64,000 bases of DNA from JAKQDH01 sp029558835 (GTDB taxonomy: Bacteria; Planctomycetota; Phycisphaerae; UBA1845), in assembly GCA_035356615.1 (NCBI GenBank), contig DAOQSN010000006.1:81377-145376 (forward strand). Direction: 5' to 3'. Below the pieces are notes generated by a model. That model was given only the letters and a program-made list of their open reading frames with translations. It searched no databases and had not been told where the DNA came from. Shown one piece after another: positions 61,081-64,000 of the stretch. Each line of letters begins with the position of its first letter. Positions within the stretch are counted from its first letter, which is position 1. A program made the translations under genes and the position numbers.

Positions 61081-63939
61081 CTGCGCGGGACATGGCTCGC
61101 ACGTGCAGTCGGGCAGGCAGTGCCCCGGGCAGGCGCCGTCGTCGGTTCCGTCACACTCCTCATCGCCCTCGCGAACGCTGTTGCCGCACACCGGTGGCGG
61201 TTCCTCGACCACCAACTTCGCGAAATAGAGATCATTGTCACCGCAGGTGATGATCGTGTCCCAGTCCCGGGGCCCGGCCCACAGCCAGTAGGTGCCCGCG
61301 TCGAGTGACACGGTCACTTCCGCCGTCTCGCACACGCCGGTCGTATCGGAACCGAGGATCGTGTAATCCAGGCAGTTCCCGCTGCCGGCATCGATCGCAA
61401 AAACGCGCGACGGGAACTCCGCCGTCATGTCCCAGGAGACTCCCTGCGGCTCAGTCAAAGTGAACACGTACCAGTCGGTGTCACGGGTCGACCCATCACA
61501 CCACGCGGTGCCACACACGGTGCTGTTGTACGCAATCGGCTCGAACGCCGGCGTGGACATGTTGCACCCACCGTTCGTGTCGTCACCACATCCCTCCTGC
61601 TCCGCGACACTGCCGGGCGGACACCAGAGGTCGCACGGGCAGGGGTTGATCGGTTCGCACAGCAGCCCCTCAGCCGGATCATGCCACGTCCCGCCCAAGT
61701 TCGTGCACTCCGCCTCGTTCTGGAAGTACGTGCACTCGCGCTCGGTGCCCGGCAGGCAGCAGGTGCCATAGCCGCACGGTGGTTCCATCGTCCCTTCGCA
61801 CACCCCCTCACCCGGTGGGCAAGATGCCTCCGGCCCGTCGCACTGCCGACCGCTAATGCTGCACTTCCAGCACTCCGCGCCCGCCTGGAACCGCAGACTC
61901 GGACCCTGGCACAGGCTCAGAGGCAAGTTGTCAAAGCACTCCGCTAGGCCGAAGGTCGTGTCGCAGCAGGCACCGATCGGGTCGTGCGGGTTACCCGTTA
62001 TGCACACGCTCAGGTCAAACGCCTCCGTCGTCCAGGTCGTCCCGTCAAACAGCAGCGACTTCCCGTCGGTCTCGTCCGCGCTCATCCACAGGAAGTAGCA
62101 GCCCTCCGGGGTCGTATCCACGGCCTGGATCGACACCCAACCGTTGTACAGCAGGCCCGGATCGATGCACGGCGTCAGCGCCGTCGAGAAGTAGTACAGC
62201 GGGAAGCCTGCATACAGGTCGCCCGTCGCCACCGGGGTCACCACCACGTTGTAGGTGGCCTTTACGGTGCCCGGCTGACCACCGGCATCCTCGTAGAACC
62301 AAACCTGGAACTCCATCGGTGACTCAACGCATGGCGACCACGGTGGCTTGCATGTCACGGACTTCAGGAACCCCTCGCCGGTGTTCCCGCCGCCCAGCCA
62401 CGCTGTGACACCCCACCAGTGCAAATCGCAGATGTCGCCGTACAGATCCCAGAACTTCTCATACCGGATGGAGCCGAACTCGAAGTCCGAAACCCCCGCG
62501 GTCCAGTTCTCATCCGGCCCGGCCACCGGCTGTCCGAACAGCGTGTTCGCCGGGCAGAACTCGTAGCACGGCTCGCAATCCACCTGCATCACGTAGTCGA
62601 TCTCGCCGTAGGGGTTGTTGCACGGCCAGTCCTCCCACGTCTTGCTGACCCAGAACCAGTAGATGCCGCCGCGCATGCACGGGACGTTGAGCGTCTTCTC
62701 CACACAGGCATTTGCCGTCACCGACGGCCGGATGTAACCGGTCCACTGGTTGCAATCCCCCGAGCCTTCGTAGCCTGGGTTGTACTCGGCCAGACCCGCG
62801 ATCACGCCAAACTCGGCCGTGATCGTCATGGTGTACTTCGAGTCAACCGCGGTCGTGATCTTGTACCAGTCGATGTCACGCAGCGATATCGTCGAGTAGC
62901 ACGTCCCACACACCGGCACGTCGCACGCGATCGGCTCCGCGTCGGGGCAGGAGCCGTTCGCGCTCGTCCCGCACGGCTCGTTCTCGATGTGGGCGCCCGG
63001 CGGACAGGTAAGCATACAGGAGCACGTGCAGTCGGATTTGCACACCGTGCCATGGCAGTTGGCATTGTCGGTCCCGTCGCATTCCTCGCAACCCTCCCGA
63101 ATGCCGTTGCCGCATATTGCGGGGCCAGTGTCCACCCAGATCCTGAACCAAAGCCCGATGTACGGGAGCGCGTCGCACGGTTCCGGCATCTGCGGAGGCT
63201 CGTGGTACTCCTCGCAATGCCGCGAACGCACAGACTCCGTGTCCGTCGGAAAGTCTCCCGCAATCCAGGGCCCGCCGAGCTTGGGGCGGTAGTACCAGAC
63301 GCTGTCCGTGTAACCCAACTCTGCTTCCTCAGCGATCGACACGCCAAGGTCGTTTGATGCCAGATCGAAGACCACGAAGACCTTGTTTGGCAGCGTCACG
63401 CTCGGTGTGAAGACCTGCGTGAACGTCTGCCATCCGTACCCGCTAGTAGTCGTCACGGTTCGCGACGTGTTTGGAATCACCGTCCCAGGCTGCGTCGTGC
63501 CGGTCCACAAGCTGACCGTACAGGACTTCGCTCCACTAGTTCGGTTGCGGAGCACAAATTCGTATTGCTCCATCGGCATTCCGCCGCAGGCCAGCGTGCA
63601 GTCGTCGGCCAACAGATAGTCCAGAAAGTGGTACGCATGGTAACGTCGTGGGCTGACGGTATTTGAGTACGCCAACGCCAGCCCGCCACCTTCAGGCAGA
63701 AGCTCCACCGGCTCCTCCGCGTCAAGCGCCTCGCCGACCGAGGGCGCTGCGCGTTCGGCCGCCACTTCCATCCCAGGTGCGTCCGCGCGCGCCGACACCG
63801 CATCCGCACTCCCCGAGCCGCTCACTCCGATCGCCGGCTGCGCAGCAGTCTCGGCAAACGACCACGACGCCGCCGGCCCGCTCAACCCTGCCACAGCCAG
63901 CAAAACGATGCATCCGACACCAACGACTCTCGTGCGCAT
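60478..63939 (-). CDS. Giant secreted protein with CGNG-type Cys repeats and shared C-terminal module
   Basis: The 1153-residue protein starts with MRTRVVGVGCIVLLAVAGL and a signal sequence. It has a beta-sandwich-like N-terminal domain ('FVLRNRTSGAKSCTVSLWTG'), two CGN-type motifs (CGNGIREGCEECDG near 275 and CGNSVREGDEECDG near 930), several PPC-like domains ending in 'DIDWYKIT' or 'DTDWYVFTL', a cysteine-rich middle ('GACCDTTFGLAECFDNLPLSLC', 'CGYGTCCLPGTERECTYF'), and from about residue 955 the same module as the 859-residue protein at 42627-45206, with WEADINQSGTITVADLT. AGGAGGAG precedes the ATG at 63939. Probable cell-surface protein, function unknown. Confidence 0.85.
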   Translation of the reverse strand: MRTRVVGVGCIVLLAVAGLSGPAASWSFAETAAQPAIGVSGSGSADAVSARADAPGMEVAAERAAPSVGEALDAEEPVELLPEGGGLALAYSNTVSPRRYHAYHFLDYLLADDCTLACGGMPMEQYEFVLRNRTSGAKSCTVSLWTGTTQPGTVIPNTSRTVTTTSGYGWQTFTQVFTPSVTLPNKVFVVFDLASNDLGVSIAEEAELGYTDSVWYYRPKLGGPWIAGDFPTDTESVRSRHCEEYHEPPQMPEPCDALPYIGLWFRIWVDTGPAICGNGIREGCEECDGTDNANCHGTVCKSDCTCSCMLTCPPGAHIENEPCGTSANGSCPDAEPIACDVPVCGTCYSTISLRDIDWYKITTAVDSKYTMTITAEFGVIAGLAEYNPGYEGSGDCNQWTGYIRPSVTANACVEKTLNVPCMRGGIYWFWVSKTWEDWPCNNPYGEIDYVMQVDCEPCYEFCPANTLFGQPVAGPDENWTAGVSDFEFGSIRYEKFWDLYGDICDLHWWGVTAWLGGGNTGEGFLKSVTCKPPWSPCVESPMEFQVWFYEDAGGQPGTVKATYNVVVTPVATGDLYAGFPLYYFSTALTPCIDPGLLYNGWVSIQAVDTTPEGCYFLWMSADETDGKSLLFDGTTWTTEAFDLSVCITGNPHDPIGACCDTTFGLAECFDNLPLSLCQGPSLRFQAGAECWKCSISGRQCDGPEASCPPGEGVCEGTMEPPCGYGTCCLPGTERECTYFQNEAECTNLGGTWHDPAEGLLCEPINPCPCDLWCPPGSVAEQEGCGDDTNGGCNMSTPAFEPIAYNSTVCGTAWCDGSTRDTDWYVFTLTEPQGVSWDMTAEFPSRVFAIDAGSGNCLDYTILGSDTTGVCETAEVTVSLDAGTYWLWAGPRDWDTIITCGDNDLYFAKLVVEEPPPVCGNSVREGDEECDGTDDGACPGHCLPDCTCEPCPAQTYFIPFPPDGITDATQPHPINAGTPCKGIGMPGTPPWQPIVVILGVSGADQVRCWELCETGYSPQCGPNSITSVVEGPAGVYTINLAHGISAYDVGAPAPALGVGHVTTIRYNGGAFVKYYKHPANVDGSSFTNAQDITQLIQRLNIALGGGSVPLWEADINQSGTITVADLTTEINLLTGAGLYDIWFGTPKPTGAGCP

Positions 63940-64000
63940 GACTTACTCCTCCTGATGTGATGGTTCCCGCGTCGGCGACGAAACTTGGGGGCAGAACGTG

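Noticed and set aside
1..64000. tRNA, rRNA or other structural RNA genes
   Set aside because: I looked for T-loop (GGTTCGA) and conserved rRNA or RNase P wording between genes and found none convincing; a covariance search would be needed to exclude small RNAs.

Overview
The window is a high-G+C stretch of chromosome from a bacterium that looks like a member of the Planctomycetota, most likely the Phycisphaerae. The evidence is the combination of a pseudopilin-like secreted protein with an FTLVELL prepilin signal and an FFDGHVK tail motif, a PEP-CTERM protein, secreted proteins with dockerin-like calcium repeats and GACC or CGNG cysteine repeats, and many small lipoproteins. I see no rRNA, tRNA, CRISPR array, integrase or transposase. 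The gene content reads as ordinary chromosome. The unusual parts are two redox operons and several families of dispersed intergenic repeats.

Layout. 1-5 kb: a DUF481-type outer membrane protein, a small lipoprotein, coaD and pyrD (divergent), and an unknown acidic protein. 4.9-13 kb: aceE on the minus strand, divergent from a two-gene operon of iorA and a 1011-residue fusion of IorB with both halves of an ADP-forming acyl-CoA synthetase. 13.3-15.3 kb: three small envelope proteins. 15.6-18.7 kb: a ferrous-iron uptake operon (feoA, feoB, small Cys-rich protein) preceded by two Fur-box-like palindromes. 18.9-21.5 kb: a histidine kinase and NtrC-type regulator pair. 21.9-27.3 kb: archaeal-type phosphoglycerate mutase, panD, an M42 peptidase and a PocR/GAF/SpoIIE phosphatase. 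27.6-34.3 kb (minus strand): a five-gene iron-sulphur flavoprotein operon encoding a duplicated C4-motif small protein, a NuoE-like protein with a zinc-ribbon tail, a NuoF-GltD fusion, a HydA/NuoG-like iron-sulphur protein without a catalytic domain, and a glutamate-synthase FMN-domain protein. 34.8-37.9 kb: a second kinase and NtrC-type pair. 38-64 kb: a secretome region with a PEP-CTERM protein, two endonuclease/phosphatase-fold proteins, three giant secreted proteins, a pseudopilin-like protein, a Na+/solute symporter, a zinc peptidase, lipoproteins and an outer-membrane porin-like protein.

Functional picture. The Ior-ACD operon would turn amino-acid-derived 2-oxo acids into aryl- or acyl-acids plus reduced ferredoxin and ATP. 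The NuoEF-GltD operon has the module content expected of a bifurcating NADH/NADPH/ferredoxin transhydrogenase of the HydABC/Stn type, and could re-oxidise or produce that ferredoxin. High iron demand fits the neighbouring Fur-controlled Feo system. This suggests an anaerobic or facultative lifestyle; that is inference from gene content.

Repeats. At least six copies of a hairpin-rich element of about 110-180 bp with GTACGTGTTTAGCG-like ends lie between genes, together with a second family of about 30 bp. The last roughly 200 codons of two giant secreted proteins, about 17.9 kb apart, are nearly identical in DNA.
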